NCBI GenBank assembly: GCA_009746045.1
Contig: RPFO01000970.1
Location: 35,536 to 99,535, forward strand
Length of the DNA stretch: 64,000 nucleotides
Direction of reading: 5' to 3'
From: Mesostigma viride
Lineage: Eukaryota > Streptophyta > Mesostigmatophyceae > Mesostigmatales > Mesostigmataceae
The first letter of the stretch is position 1. Each line of letters starts with the position of its first letter. A program made the position numbers and the translations under genes. Shown piece by piece: positions 1 through 8,742 of the stretch. The notes below the pieces were generated by a model. The model was given only the letters and a program-made list of their open reading frames with translations. It was not told the origin of the DNA and did no database searches.

Positions 1-204
1 TGGCCGGAAAACGTTATCATTGGCAGTAACTGGAATGTTGTTTCGGGGTACGAAGAGGACGAAGGGGTGTTTGAAATCGCCTTGAGGATTCCTCGAATCA
101 CCACTGACACGTCAACAATCATAGCACTATCTACGGCGTTTTGTAAGTCACGCGCTGGAAAAATGGCCGCGTCGACTAACAAGACCCTCACTTGGACGCT
201 ATAA
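1..204 (+). CDS. C-terminal fragment of a virus-like element gene, cut by the window edge
   Basis: An open frame runs from base 1 to a TAA at 202-204, giving 67 residues without a start codon, so the gene begins left of the window. The end reads as ordinary coding sequence (KMAASTNKTLTWTL before the stop). It lies 22 bases upstream of the zinc-finger gene in the same direction, as expected in a compact PLV gene array. I do not recognise the family; beta-rich character is suggested by alternating hydrophobic residues, but this is inference. Confidence 0.55.
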   Translation, partial: WPENVIIGSNWNVVSGYEEDEGVFEIALRIPRITTDTSTIIALSTAFCKSRAGKMAASTNKTLTWTL

Positions 205-212
205 AAATCTAT
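197..212 (+). promoter_or_regulatory. TATA-like box before the zinc-finger gene
   Basis: The sequence GCTATAAAAATC lies about 20 bases before the ATG at 227 and overlaps the preceding stop codon. A similar TATATAAA occurs near 3757, before the point where the transposon splits the element. These are only sequence matches to TATA boxes. Confidence 0.3.
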
Positions 213-226
213 GATTATACTCAGAA

Positions 227-727
227 ATGGCGAGGCGTCAGAAAACAGCAAGGCGCCGTCCTGTAGGCAAAAGGGGGAAACCCAAGCGAAAGGTCGCACC
301 CCGGCCACAGGTGACCGCTTCATCGACCAACACCATTGTCATCCACAGCGCGCCGGTCCGAAGAGCGGTGAACAAAGGCAAGGTCGCAGAGGCGCGAGGG
401 TTCAAGGACGCCCTTCTGATGGCGTCAGTCATGGCGAACTCAAGACCGGTCGCGTACCCCCCGTTATCCGCGTATGCCCAACCGGCACCTGTCGCGGCTC
501 CCGAACCGGTTGTCGTCGATGCGGCACTGGAGGCGCCCCCCGAGCCTGCGGGTGTATCTGTCGGAAAGCGAGTCCAGGTGGGGGGCACGAGGTGGAAATG
601 CCCTCAGCCCGGGTGTAAAAGCACGTTCGTAAACGAAAAAAACCTCCTTCTGCATCTCAGGAGGGTCCACAACACGGTAGTCGGAATCCCAAAAGAGGGC
701 GCGGAAAAAAATCTCACACAAGAGTAA
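227..727 (+). CDS. C2H2 zinc-finger protein of the virus-like element
   Basis: The 166-residue protein has a very basic N-terminus (about residues 1-30, rich in Arg and Lys), a Pro/Ala-rich middle and one C2H2 finger near residues 123-149 with spacing C-x4-C-x12-H-x4-H (CPQPGC ... HLRRVH). The finger and basic tail suggest nucleic-acid binding, perhaps DNA packaging or transcription of late genes; this role is inferred. It is the first complete gene of the + strand viral array. The ATG at 227 follows a TATA-like stretch and is preferred over the overlapping frame at 211, which has no family-like features. Confidence 0.6.
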   Translation: MARRQKTARRRPVGKRGKPKRKVAPRPQVTASSTNTIVIHSAPVRRAVNKGKVAEARGFKDALLMASVMANSRPVAYPPLSAYAQPAPVAAPEPVVVDAALEAPPEPAGVSVGKRVQVGGTRWKCPQPGCKSTFVNEKNLLLHLRRVHNTVVGIPKEGAEKNLTQE

Positions 728-730
728 CAC

Positions 731-841
731 ATGAGCAACCCTCTGTTCACCGACGCCGAGATGCTCGAGATATCGCAGTGGATGACCCTTCACACAAACG
801 TCCCCCGGGAATTTCATCGAATCAGCCATGCTTTATTGTAG
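731..841 (+). CDS. Small ORF of 36 residues in the viral array
   Basis: ATG at 731 follows the zinc-finger stop by three bases and the frame ends with TAG at 839-841. It encodes a short acidic peptide starting MSNPLFTDAEMLEISQW. Its tight placement between two genes in the same direction is the main support; no family is recognised. Confidence 0.35.
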   Translation: MSNPLFTDAEMLEISQWMTLHTNVPREFHRISHALL

Positions 842-1076
842 GAAGAAGCCGCTAACCGGAAAGAAAAAGCGCGCTATCAAAAGGGCGATGGCACAGAAAG
901 AAGAGGGCGTGGTCAAGGTTTTTGGGACAAACGAAATTACTTCTGAGCTAATGTCAGACGAAGTGGGCGATGAAGGAGTTCATCCAGGAGACGCTGACAC
1001 TCACTCTTCGCACGGAGAACCGGACTCGCGGGACGCTAGTGGATCCGGTGTGGGACATCCCGGCGGGACTCCTTGA
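828..1076 (+). CDS. Small Lys/Arg-rich protein of the virus-like element
   Basis: The ATG at 828 lies within the end of the previous small ORF. The first 25 residues are strongly basic (KKPLTGKKKRAIKRAM), followed by an acidic stretch near VGDEGVHPGD. Small basic proteins are usual in adeno-like and polinton-like capsids as DNA-condensing cores, so a core-protein role is possible but unproven. The last 35 codons overlap the penton-like gene that starts at 970, so the true end may be earlier or a frame may be damaged. Confidence 0.4.
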   Translation: MLYCRKKPLTGKKKRAIKRAMAQKEEGVVKVFGTNEITSELMSDEVGDEGVHPGDADTHSSHGEPDSRDASGSGVGHPGGTP

Positions 1077-1831
1077 CGATTATCACGACGTCGGGCTTAC
1101 CCTCATGACCATCCCGTTTGAACAGACGCACATCAGCGAAGGAAACCGATACTTCACTGTCCGTTTGTATGGCGGCGAGTCGCCCGTAAAGGTGACTTTG
1201 CCGCTCGGCTCCTACACGACCATCGAAAACCGGAAAAACATTGAGGACGCTTTGAAGGCGGTGGATCCAGGGTTCTCGGTCACGTACAACAGGGCGACTA
1301 GCCTTTTTACCGTGACCAATGCCGTCGAGTTCTCTATCTCGGTGGATGAGCCAACGGGCCGGGTGTTGGGGCTCATGGAAGGCTCTTATCCTCACAGGCG
1401 CCCTCGCTAGCAACCGGCCAGCAACGAATGGGAGACTGAGAATGGTGTATGTGTATAGTGACATCGTCCGGGGAAATGTGATATCGTCATCGACAGGAAC
1501 TGGATATGGAGGTCTTTTGGCAGTTTGCCCCAATATGTCGCAGTTCTTAGAACCCATTGTTTGGCAGGCAGCGAACCCTTTGTGGCAGCATCTCAAGGAC
1601 TCTCCCAGCAACATCACGATCCGACTGCTCGACGAAGACGACGCTCCTATAACTGTCTACTCTGACTGGGCTCTTCAGCTCTCCTTCCGCATAAGCCCTC
1701 AGAAGGCGATGGGGATAGAGGCTAGGAAGATCGGGAGCGTTTTGAAGTACATGGCCCTAGATAGGACCGTCCAGCCACAAACCAGATTAATTTCTCAGCC
1801 ATCTAGTACTGTCGAGGACGATGAAACTTAA
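970..1831 (+). pseudogene. Penton/minor-capsid-like protein, one frame break
   Basis: Two overlapping frames make one protein of about 285 residues. The first (970-1410) begins MKEFIQETLTLTLRTENRT and the second carries VYVYSDIVRGNVISSSTG, a PLW segment and a late IRLLDEDDAPITVYSDW segment followed by a LSFR strand. This order (YVYSDIV, hydrophobic core, DE-D-PI, short beta strand) matches what I know of polinton/PLV and adintovirus penton-like proteins. A one-base shift around 1385-1400 separates the frames, so the copy is either dead or contains an assembly error. It sits immediately before the pVI-like and major capsid genes, the expected neighbourhood for a penton. Confidence 0.6.
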
Positions 1832-2177
1832 TTTTGGCGCGATCGGAAACGTGGCTAGACGCGTGGGCGAGTTTGCTGGAAACGCAATCAAGAGGGTCGG
1901 CGACGGGGCGGCGATCGTGTCGGCTGTCAAGAAGGCCGGACACGTCGCGGGAGAGGTTATCTCGAAAATCGGAGACGGGGCGCGAGCCGCGAGACAGGTC
2001 GCGGGCATCGTCGATTCAGCGCTCGGGCACGTCCCCTCTACCATGATCGCGAAGAGTACGCTCCTCGGGAAAGCGTACTCGGCCGCGAACACGGGGCTGA
2101 GCGCCCTATCGAATCTCGAGAGAAGAGTGGATGGGGCGAAGGTAAAAAATCCTATACTCGGCCAGCTTCTTCAGTAA
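1821..2177 (+). CDS. pVI/pX-like small membrane-active capsid protein
   Basis: The 118-residue protein is made of repeating amphipathic Gly/Ala/Val helices with basic residues (for example RVGEFAGNAIKRVGDGAA and KIGDGARAARQVAG) and a short hydrophobic tail ending LGQLLQ. Adintoviruses and polintons often encode such a protein between the penton and major capsid genes, and it is compared with adenovirus pVI, which disrupts membranes during entry. Position and composition support this; no diagnostic residue can be named. The ATG at 1821 overlaps the end of the penton-like frame by 11 bases, which looks like native compact packing. Confidence 0.55.
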   Translation: MKLNFGAIGNVARRVGEFAGNAIKRVGDGAAIVSAVKKAGHVAGEVISKIGDGARAARQVAGIVDSALGHVPSTMIAKSTLLGKAYSAANTGLSALSNLERRVDGAKVKNPILGQLLQ

Positions 2178-2192
2178 AAATATCTAACTCGA

Positions 2193-3505
2193 GTGTATAC
2201 ACCATCGATGGCTTCTGACAACTCCTGGTACTCCCGCGCTATCCCAAAGTCTATGCAATACCTCGTGAAGGCGCTAGGCCAACACACGACTCAGCGAGTG
2301 CATCTCAGCACCCTCTCAGCCAGCGACGGCATCAAACAAGGGTCCGTGGTCGCGGTTCGCCTGCCCACGTCCGGGTTCGTGGACTTGCACTCCTTCGCCA
2401 TGTTTTTCACGGGAACGCCGACGACCACGGCGGGGTTCGCGAAGTTCCCCGCGTACACGTCCTCCATCGTCAGGCGCCTAGAGGTGCTTGCAGGAGGGCA
2501 GACTGTCGATAGCATCAACGACTACTCCCAGCTGTTCCATACTCTTCTCTCGGTGCACGGAGGTGTCGAGTACAACCTCGCACAGGCTCCTGCTGGTTGG
2601 TCTAAGAATAGCAACACCGTCACCGCTGACGTGGCTGGCACTCTTACCAACAACGTGAGGGCGAACACCGCGGTGGACGGCGTCATCGACCACTTTTTAG
2701 GATTCTTGAGCGGCGAGCCTCGGATCGTGGATCTGAGTCTCTTCCCTCCCATCGAGATCCGAATCACACTCATGGACGGAGGGGTGATGCTCCCTAGCGT
2801 GGCGCAGGCAGCCGTGCCAGGCGATGGCATCGTGGCTGTTGCAGCAGCGACAGGTGTTGGTTTCGAACTGAGCAACATCCACTTCAGCGTCGACACGTAC
2901 AGGTTCCAAGAGGATATCGTGGGCCAGATTTTCTCGTCCAGGCTTGTCGAGGGTGGAACTCTCTCCTTCAAGTGGCGGACGTGGCAGTCCCCCAAACAGT
3001 CGCTCGGGACTCGTTCTCCCTATGCCATCAAGGCGTCGCTGTCTTCCGCGTCCGCCAGCAAACTCCTGGCGATTCAGGTTGCTGCCGGCGCGGACGTGAC
3101 CAACGCATCCGGCAATACGATGTTCAATCACATCGCGGATGGCATGACTTCCTACCAATACGACATCAACGGATCCAACCTGGCGCCTGGATACCGTACG
3201 AACGCAGGTACCGAGGCGTGGATCAATCTGTTGTCCGCGTTCGGTGACCAAGGGAATGTCTTGTCCTGTGTCCGGGAGGGTATGACTCCTACCACGTGGC
3301 TAAACAACAACTTCACGATGGCGTGTCACCTTAATATGCCATGTGCCGGTCCAGAGTACATGAGCGGCCTTGACCTTCGTGGCACGGCATCGGTGGTCAC
3401 GCTGCGAGTCGAGAAGGGGCGACGGACTGCATTTCCTACATCTTCACGGAGTGCGAATCAAAGATGGACATCGCTGCAGGCAGGCAGGCAGCTGTGTACC
3501 TCTAA
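2193..3505 (+). pseudogene. Major capsid protein, double jelly-roll type (PLV/polinton-like), frame break near its C-terminus
   Basis: The frame from 2193 encodes about 410 residues with features typical of PLV/polinton capsid proteins: an N-terminal YSRAIPKSMQYLVKALG, then FAKFPAYTSSIVRRLEVLAGG before a DYSQLFHTLLS helix, and beta-rich segments throughout. After about 3415 the frame is lost, and the following frame supplies CISYIFTECESKMDIAAG and a TAA at 3503-3505, the ending usual for this family. The + strand order penton-pVI-MCP agrees. The break follows a GGGG run, so it could be a decay mutation or a homopolymer error. The length of about 437 residues is in the normal range for small dsDNA virus capsid proteins. 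Confidence 0.7.
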
Positions 3506-3533
3506 AAAATATATATGCGTCTAGTGACAAACG

Positions 3534-3704
3534 ATGGACTACTTTCGAGACCCTAGCATCACAGCTAATCCGTTTAACAGGTTGAAGTTGATTTTTGACA
3601 TCCCAGAAATGGCAGATTCTGGTTTGTCCATGACAGTTCCCGTAAGGCAGGCACTTCCCCTTCTCCCCACCTTCAAATATCCGCTACCAAATCCAAAAAA
3701 ATAA
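3534..3704 (+). CDS. Small conserved-looking ORF after the capsid gene
   Basis: The 56-residue frame starts at ATG 3534, 28 bases after the capsid stop, and ends with TAA at 3702-3704. It begins MDYFRDPSITANPFNRLKLI and ends in a Pro/Lys-rich tail. A short open frame also begins at ATG 3707 and runs without a stop into the transposon at 3794; its 29 residues are hydrophobic and could be the lost N-terminus of the fibre gene, although the frames match only if one base is added or lost. Function unknown. Confidence 0.4.
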   Translation: MDYFRDPSITANPFNRLKLIFDIPEMADSGLSMTVPVRQALPLLPTFKYPLPNPKK

Positions 3705-3824
3705 CGATGACTAGTCTATACAAATGTTGTTGGATAGTGGTATATGCCCCGCTCTTTTATATAAACGCCGCGTTCCTGGTACCTCGGTCACGGCACTAGG
3801 AAGTCGGAAAAAATTCGTCCTGAT

Positions 3825-4135
3825 ATTTCTTGATATCGTCCTGAGTTTTTTTTTGAGAAATCCTGAGAAATCCTGAGATATCTTGAGATTGTCTTGAGAT
3901 CGTCTTGAGATTTCCTGAGATTTTTCCTGAGATTGCCCTGATTTTTCCTGATTTTTTTCGTCTTCACAAAATCTGGTAAGTGCACACCTCGGGTCCTGAG
4001 ATTTCTGGTGAAAAACTCAGGTCTTGAGATTTTGACTTTGTAGTGAAAATCTCAGGACAATCTCAGGACAAAAAAACGAGTAGAATCTCAAGAAAATCTC
4101 AGGACAAAAAAACGAGTAGAATCTCAAGAAAATCA
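3825..4135 (+). repeat. Left subterminal repeat array of the CACTA-like element
   Basis: Many copies of short words such as CTTGAGATT, CCTGAGAAAT and AATCTCAGGAC occur, changing orientation around 4010-4060. The matching right array is at 8330-8721. Dense subterminal repeats are a hallmark of CACTA-type elements. Confidence 0.65.
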
Positions 4136-4754
4136 AGAACATGCACAGGCGAATTCTCCAGCCATTCTGGGACAAAACAATGGTGTTATCAGGGACCAAC
4201 AGAAATACGACAATGCAAGATGATTACAACAGGGGCATGACTCACAATCAGTGCATTTATTACATTGATAAATATTATTTAAAAAATCTTTTATTCATAG
4301 GCAAAAAATAAATCACAACAAAAAGAGGATTGTTTCTTCATCGTTTGGCAGATCTTGTAGATCATTTGGTTCTTCATATACTCTGCCAAACTGTGCTTCG
4401 TTGCACATTTACCTGCACGCATAAACCAGGAAGGGGGAAAAAAGGCATTAAACAGGACCATGATTAGAAACGCTGGGCTGCAGCATGTGCACATGTACAC
4501 CTAACCAGACCAAAGGCATAGCAAACAACATCATGCTCGGCATAAAAAAAGATACTTCTGACTGGTACAAAACATTGAAAGGGTGACCCAAGTGAAAGCC
4601 TAGCACCGCCATTATTGAGATGTGCAAGACCAAGAAACCACGACATTGCATATGACCGATGCATTGAAAAAGGGAAAACACGTTTATTAACTGTGAAGCT
4701 CCAGGGTAACTAGACTAAATTTCTTCAGGGCAAGGGACTAATTGAATTCAGCAA

Positions 4755-5325
4755 GCAAGCGTACATGCGCGCAAGGACGAGAGTGGCTAAATAAGGAAGC
4801 AAGGGCGTAACAAAGGAAGCAAGGGACTGATTAGATTCAGCAAGCAAGCAATTGCAAGCATGCAAGGAAGAGGGGCTAACAAAGGAAGCAAGGGCCTAAC
4901 AAAGGAATCAGGGGACTGATTCCATTCAGCAAGTGGTCAAGCATGCAGGGAAGGAACGGCCTAACCAAGTAGGCAAGGTCATATCAAAGGAAGCAAGGCA
5001 TTAATTAAATTCAGCAAGCATGCGAGGAAGAGTGGCTTACAAAGGAAGCATGGGACTAAGAAAGGAAGCAAGGGACTAATTACATTCAGGAAGCACGCAT
5101 GCAAGGAAGCAAGGGAATAAAGCAAGGAACTAATCAAATTCAGCAAGCGGCTAAACAACCAAGCAAGGGCCTAATCAAGGAAGAAAGCAACCACGCAAAG
5201 AAGCAAGCAAGCACGCAAAGACGGAAACAAGCATGCAAGGAAGCAAGGGGTTTATCGAACTCAGCAAGCAAGCATGCAAGGAAGCAAGGAGCAAGTGAGG
5301 GACCAAGGGACTAATCAACTTTATG
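4755..5325 (+). repeat. Degenerate tandem repeat of AAGGAAGCAAGGG type
   Basis: About 15 imperfect units combine AAGGAAGCAAGGG, ACTAATTAAATTCAGC and AAGCAAGCATGC. Short open frames here (for example near 5099) are made of the repeat and are not credited as genes. The rest of 4140-4750 and 5330-6960, about 2.2 kb in all, shows no gene I can support. Confidence 0.6.
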
Positions 5326-6963
5326 ACACTTACCACGCAGAAGGGACAACCTCATGACCGCGGAGAAGATAACATTCCGTCCCTCCTGTTGCGATTGCAA
5401 AGGGGAGAAAGAATAGTAGTGATGTAAGGAATGAATTCCAGTGCAAAATTAGGAAAATACCTTCAATAACAAAGCTAGTAAGTAGGCAAGGTAATTAAAA
5501 AGTAGGTAGCAAACTGATGACAACATGCACATACTCACGCATGGACCAACCAAGTTAGTATCTAATCTACTATGTGGCTTATGAGGAAGCACCATGAAAC
5601 ATTTGACCTTACTGGCTTCATCAGAACACGTCTAGATGCTTTTCCTTTGCAAAGATAGTCGCAATTGACGCTTGGGGCTTGCATGGGATTCAGGTCTGCA
5701 TGGACGTGCTTTGACAACAAACGGGCATGTACGCACAAAAATGCCCAAGGACGGTACTTCATGATGGTCATCTTCATGAAATTGACCACGCATGTAAGAG
5801 GACAAGAAATCAAGTATTCAGAGTTCATGCTATACTAAGAAACCAGCTTTTGCTCAGAATGCCGCTTTTGCGGTCTATGGGCCTTCCAATGCAAACTGCC
5901 AAGCAATTCTCATAAGTATCCTTGCTCAGCTACGCAGTTGCTCATTTTCCCGGCTCCATTCCTCTTCGATCACAGCCTGTCCATGACGGCCTTGTAGGTT
6001 TTGGATAGCTCCAGAATCTCGCTCTGTTTATTCTCCGTTACTTATGTCACTCACATGTCGTCGCTACTAGAACCGCTTCTAGTGCGGTTCTCGCTGCCAC
6101 CCCTGCTGCCACACCTGCAGCGCTTGTTATTCGGTGGTTGCATTCATTGGTTACGTATGGAAATCGGTTGCCCCATCGCTCGAGCTAGCGTGTATGTGCC
6201 CTCACTGCCCGCTAGCCCCAGCACTGACTTGACTGCGAACAACGGCTAGGGCTACGTCAGACGCGTTTTTTTGAATTTGCGCAAAAAAAAAGATTGCGAC
6301 TAGGTCACATCCGTAGCCAGCGGCAGGCGGAATGTCTCGAGTGATTCCAGCCAAGCGATCTTCCGTATTGTCATGACATCTTACCTTTCCACTGGTTACT
6401 ACTTGTCTCAAAGCCTTTTAGAACGGTCGGAGCCGCAAACTGCCGATAAATTTACAGGTACAGTAACTAGTATTCACCAATGAAAGCCACAGGCATTTAA
6501 AAAACCGCCGTCCTGCCAGACCCTAGAAAACGCTTGGTCCTGCCTTTGCCGGACAACCATTGGAGCAGGTTATAAAGTGCGACAACGATTTCTGATTGTT
6601 GGCTGACAGACTGACAGCCGACAATTATTAACGCAAAGTCACTAAAGCAATTAGGCAGTGAGAACATTCTACAAAAGAGCTCTTAGTTCGGGCTTTATAT
6701 AAGTAGTACCTGCCTGTTAAAAATTGGAACAAGGATACGGTTCCGGCATCCGTTTATTCCGAAGCCGGTACGGGCAAGGCTAGGGAACCGGCGTGGGAAT
6801 AAACTGAACTGAACATAACTGAAATAAAGGCCGTTATGATGCCGTGAAATAGCCGCATGACGACAGTGCCGTTCCAAACTTTCAACTTCGCGCCCTACCT
6901 CTCTTAACCGTTACCTGGTAGACCGTTGGTCCAACGAGCGAAAAATTTAGAAAGGTTGCGATT

Positions 6964-7080
6964 AGGCAACGCGACCTTGCACCTAGCCGCACCCATGAAC
7001 GCCTTCAGCAGCCATGGTAGGCAACACAACCCTGCACCTAGCCGCACCATTCCATAAACGCCTTCATCAGCCATGTTAGG
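6964..7080 (+). repeat. Tandem duplication of about 55 bp
   Basis: Two units beginning AGGCAAC at 6964 and 7019 share TTGCACCTAGCCGCACC and AACGCCTTCA(G/T)CAGCCATG. It lies just upstream of the transposon gene at 7186 and could be part of its promoter region; this is inference. Confidence 0.6.
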
Positions 7081-7185
7081 CCGGAATAGACACGGCATTT
7101 CCACTTTGGGTCTCGCACTAGTCAAGTCACTTGCTCAGATAGAAAGCAATGGATCACGCAAAACCAGGAGCCACGCCTCCCCACG

Positions 7186-8181
7186 ATGATTACGGCGGCG
7201 GTGTGTGGCATGGAGCCTGCTTGTGACGAGCATGACTCAATCCACATCAATGGCAGCAATTACCGAACTGCAGTCGCCGACCTTCGACAAACTGTTCGCC
7301 ATCGCAACTCGGGAGTAATGGTTTATGGTAAAGAGGGGGTTAGGTATGGCCGCATCACACACATTCTGCATAGTTTCCTCCGTGCCCCGACGGAAGGATG
7401 GAGTAGGCAAGTTCTTTTAAAGGTCGCTCTGTTTGATGTCGGTTCTGTGAAAGAGCTCCCTTTAGAGGGATTGACGCTTATACCTTTAGGGGAGCGAGCG
7501 CCCAAGCAGGATGCTTTAGTCCTTCCCGGGAGTGTATGTTCAGTTGGTTTTGTAGTTGATCCAGAGTATGCACCTGAGATAGCCATCGTGCACTGTAAAT
7601 TGCCGTGGCAAATGGTAAAGGAAACGTGTAGTGCAGCCCAGCATGTATTATCCCGTGCTGCAGGTGCTCAGCTGAGAACCACAGACGTGTATGCTGATAT
7701 GAACCTGCAGCGCAAGGTGACACTGTGTGTTAAGCGAAGAGACATGACAACACGAGGTCGTTCACAAGGTAATCGCACTGCACCCATAGATCCACAAGCA
7801 ACCACTGCACGCATGGCTGCGGAGCCACAAGCAACCACTGCACCTAATCGCTCACGTGGCAAGCGCACTGTTGGCACATTGGTAGAACCACAAGCAACCA
7901 CTGCACCAAGCCGCTCGCGTGGCAAGCGCACTGCGGACACATTGGTAGAAACACACACAGCCGCTGCACCAAACCGCTCGCGTGGCAAGAGCATTGCTGG
8001 CAAGTCCATGGCAGCGGCTAGTGGCAGCGCATCAAGCCCTGATGACATTGCTAGTGATTTGTCGCTGAGCAGCGACGGTGAGGCATGCATTCCCACACAA
8101 AGGAGAAGTGAGAGGCAACGTGTGGTAGTAAATTATGCGGACTCTGACAGTGCTGCATACACTGATGAGGAGTGGGATTGA
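7186..8181 (+). CDS. Transposon-borne protein of unknown function with SRGKR repeats
   Basis: The 331-residue protein lies inside the CACTA-like element and ends 554 bp before its right terminus. Residues 40-110 contain VYGKEGVRYGRITHILHSF followed by LLKVALFDV, a pattern resembling the small beta domain after the catalytic domain in plant CACTA transposases (DUF4216-like); this likeness is tentative. Residues 190-270 contain three basic repeats around (N/S)RSRGKR separated by PQATTAP, which resemble AT-hook-like DNA-binding tracts. The C-terminus is acidic. An upstream exon may exist because the N-terminus at 7186 is not distinctive. It may be the tail of a transposase or an accessory DNA-binding protein. 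Confidence 0.5.
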   Translation: MITAAVCGMEPACDEHDSIHINGSNYRTAVADLRQTVRHRNSGVMVYGKEGVRYGRITHILHSFLRAPTEGWSRQVLLKVALFDVGSVKELPLEGLTLIPLGERAPKQDALVLPGSVCSVGFVVDPEYAPEIAIVHCKLPWQMVKETCSAAQHVLSRAAGAQLRTTDVYADMNLQRKVTLCVKRRDMTTRGRSQGNRTAPIDPQATTARMAAEPQATTAPNRSRGKRTVGTLVEPQATTAPSRSRGKRTADTLVETHTAAAPNRSRGKSIAGKSMAAASGSASSPDDIASDLSLSSDGEACIPTQRRSERQRVVVNYADSDSAAYTDEEWD

Positions 8182-8329
8182 TTATATTCCTAATATAATG
8201 TAATGATGGATTGATGTAACTTGTTGTGTGCTTGTCACACTTATATTTATTTATTTCCAATGAACATGTGTGTCAACTGCATCATTTCTGCATCCACATA
8301 TATTGCATAAGTGTCCTGTCTTCATGCAC

Positions 8330-8721
8330 TTGAGAGTTCTCAAGTGTCATGCTCAGTGTCCTGATTTTCCTGATTTTTTGTGCCATGCTAAGTGTCCTGA
8401 TTTTCCTGATTTTTTGTGCTGTTAAGTGTCCTGATTTTCCTGATTTTTTCTGATTCAGCGGGTTTTCTCAGGATCTCAGGATTTCTCAGGATTTTTTTAC
8501 GAATCTCAGTGTTTCGCGAGACGCATCTCAGGCACTTCTCAAGATTCTCAAGAGAAGTCCTGATATAATATCAGGAATCCTGAGAAAAGTCTCAGGGTTT
8601 CTCAGGATTTCTCCTCATATCCTGAGAAAAAATCAGGAAATCTCAGGAAATCCTGAGAAAATCTCAGGAATCCTGAGAAAAATCTCAGGAAATCTCAGGA
8701 TCCTGAGAAAAATCTCAGAAC
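8330..8721 (+). repeat. Right subterminal repeat array of the CACTA-like element
   Basis: The stretch holds repeats of TGTCCTGATTTTCCTGATTTTT followed by CTCAGGAAATC and TCCTGAGAAAAATC words in both orientations, reaching the right inverted repeat at 8722. It mirrors the left array at 3825-4135. Confidence 0.65.
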
Positions 8722-8742
8722 CCGACTTCCTAGTGGGTCGGG

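Larger units (their letters stand above)
3794..8735. mobile_element. CACTA-like (CMC superfamily) DNA transposon inserted in the virus-like element
   Basis: The left end reads CACTAGGAAGTCGG (3794-3807) and the right end is its exact reverse complement (8722-8735). Both ends are flanked by GG, consistent with a 2-bp target duplication. Inside each end lie dense short repeats of the type CTCAGGAAATC/TCCTGAGA, as is usual for subterminal transposase-binding arrays in CACTA elements. Length is 4942 bp. Viral genes lie on both sides in the same direction, so the element entered the endogenous virus after viral integration. One gene (7186-8181) is visible; no DDE transposase was recognised, so it may be non-autonomous or decayed. 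Confidence 0.75.

Noticed and set aside
4291-4681. Minus-strand frames in the CACTA-like element
   Set aside because: No domain, unusual composition and no start context; they could be chance in AT-rich sequence.
7186-8181. Assignment as a full transposase
   Set aside because: No DDE motif or catalytic spacing is visible; only a weak likeness to a domain that follows the catalytic core.
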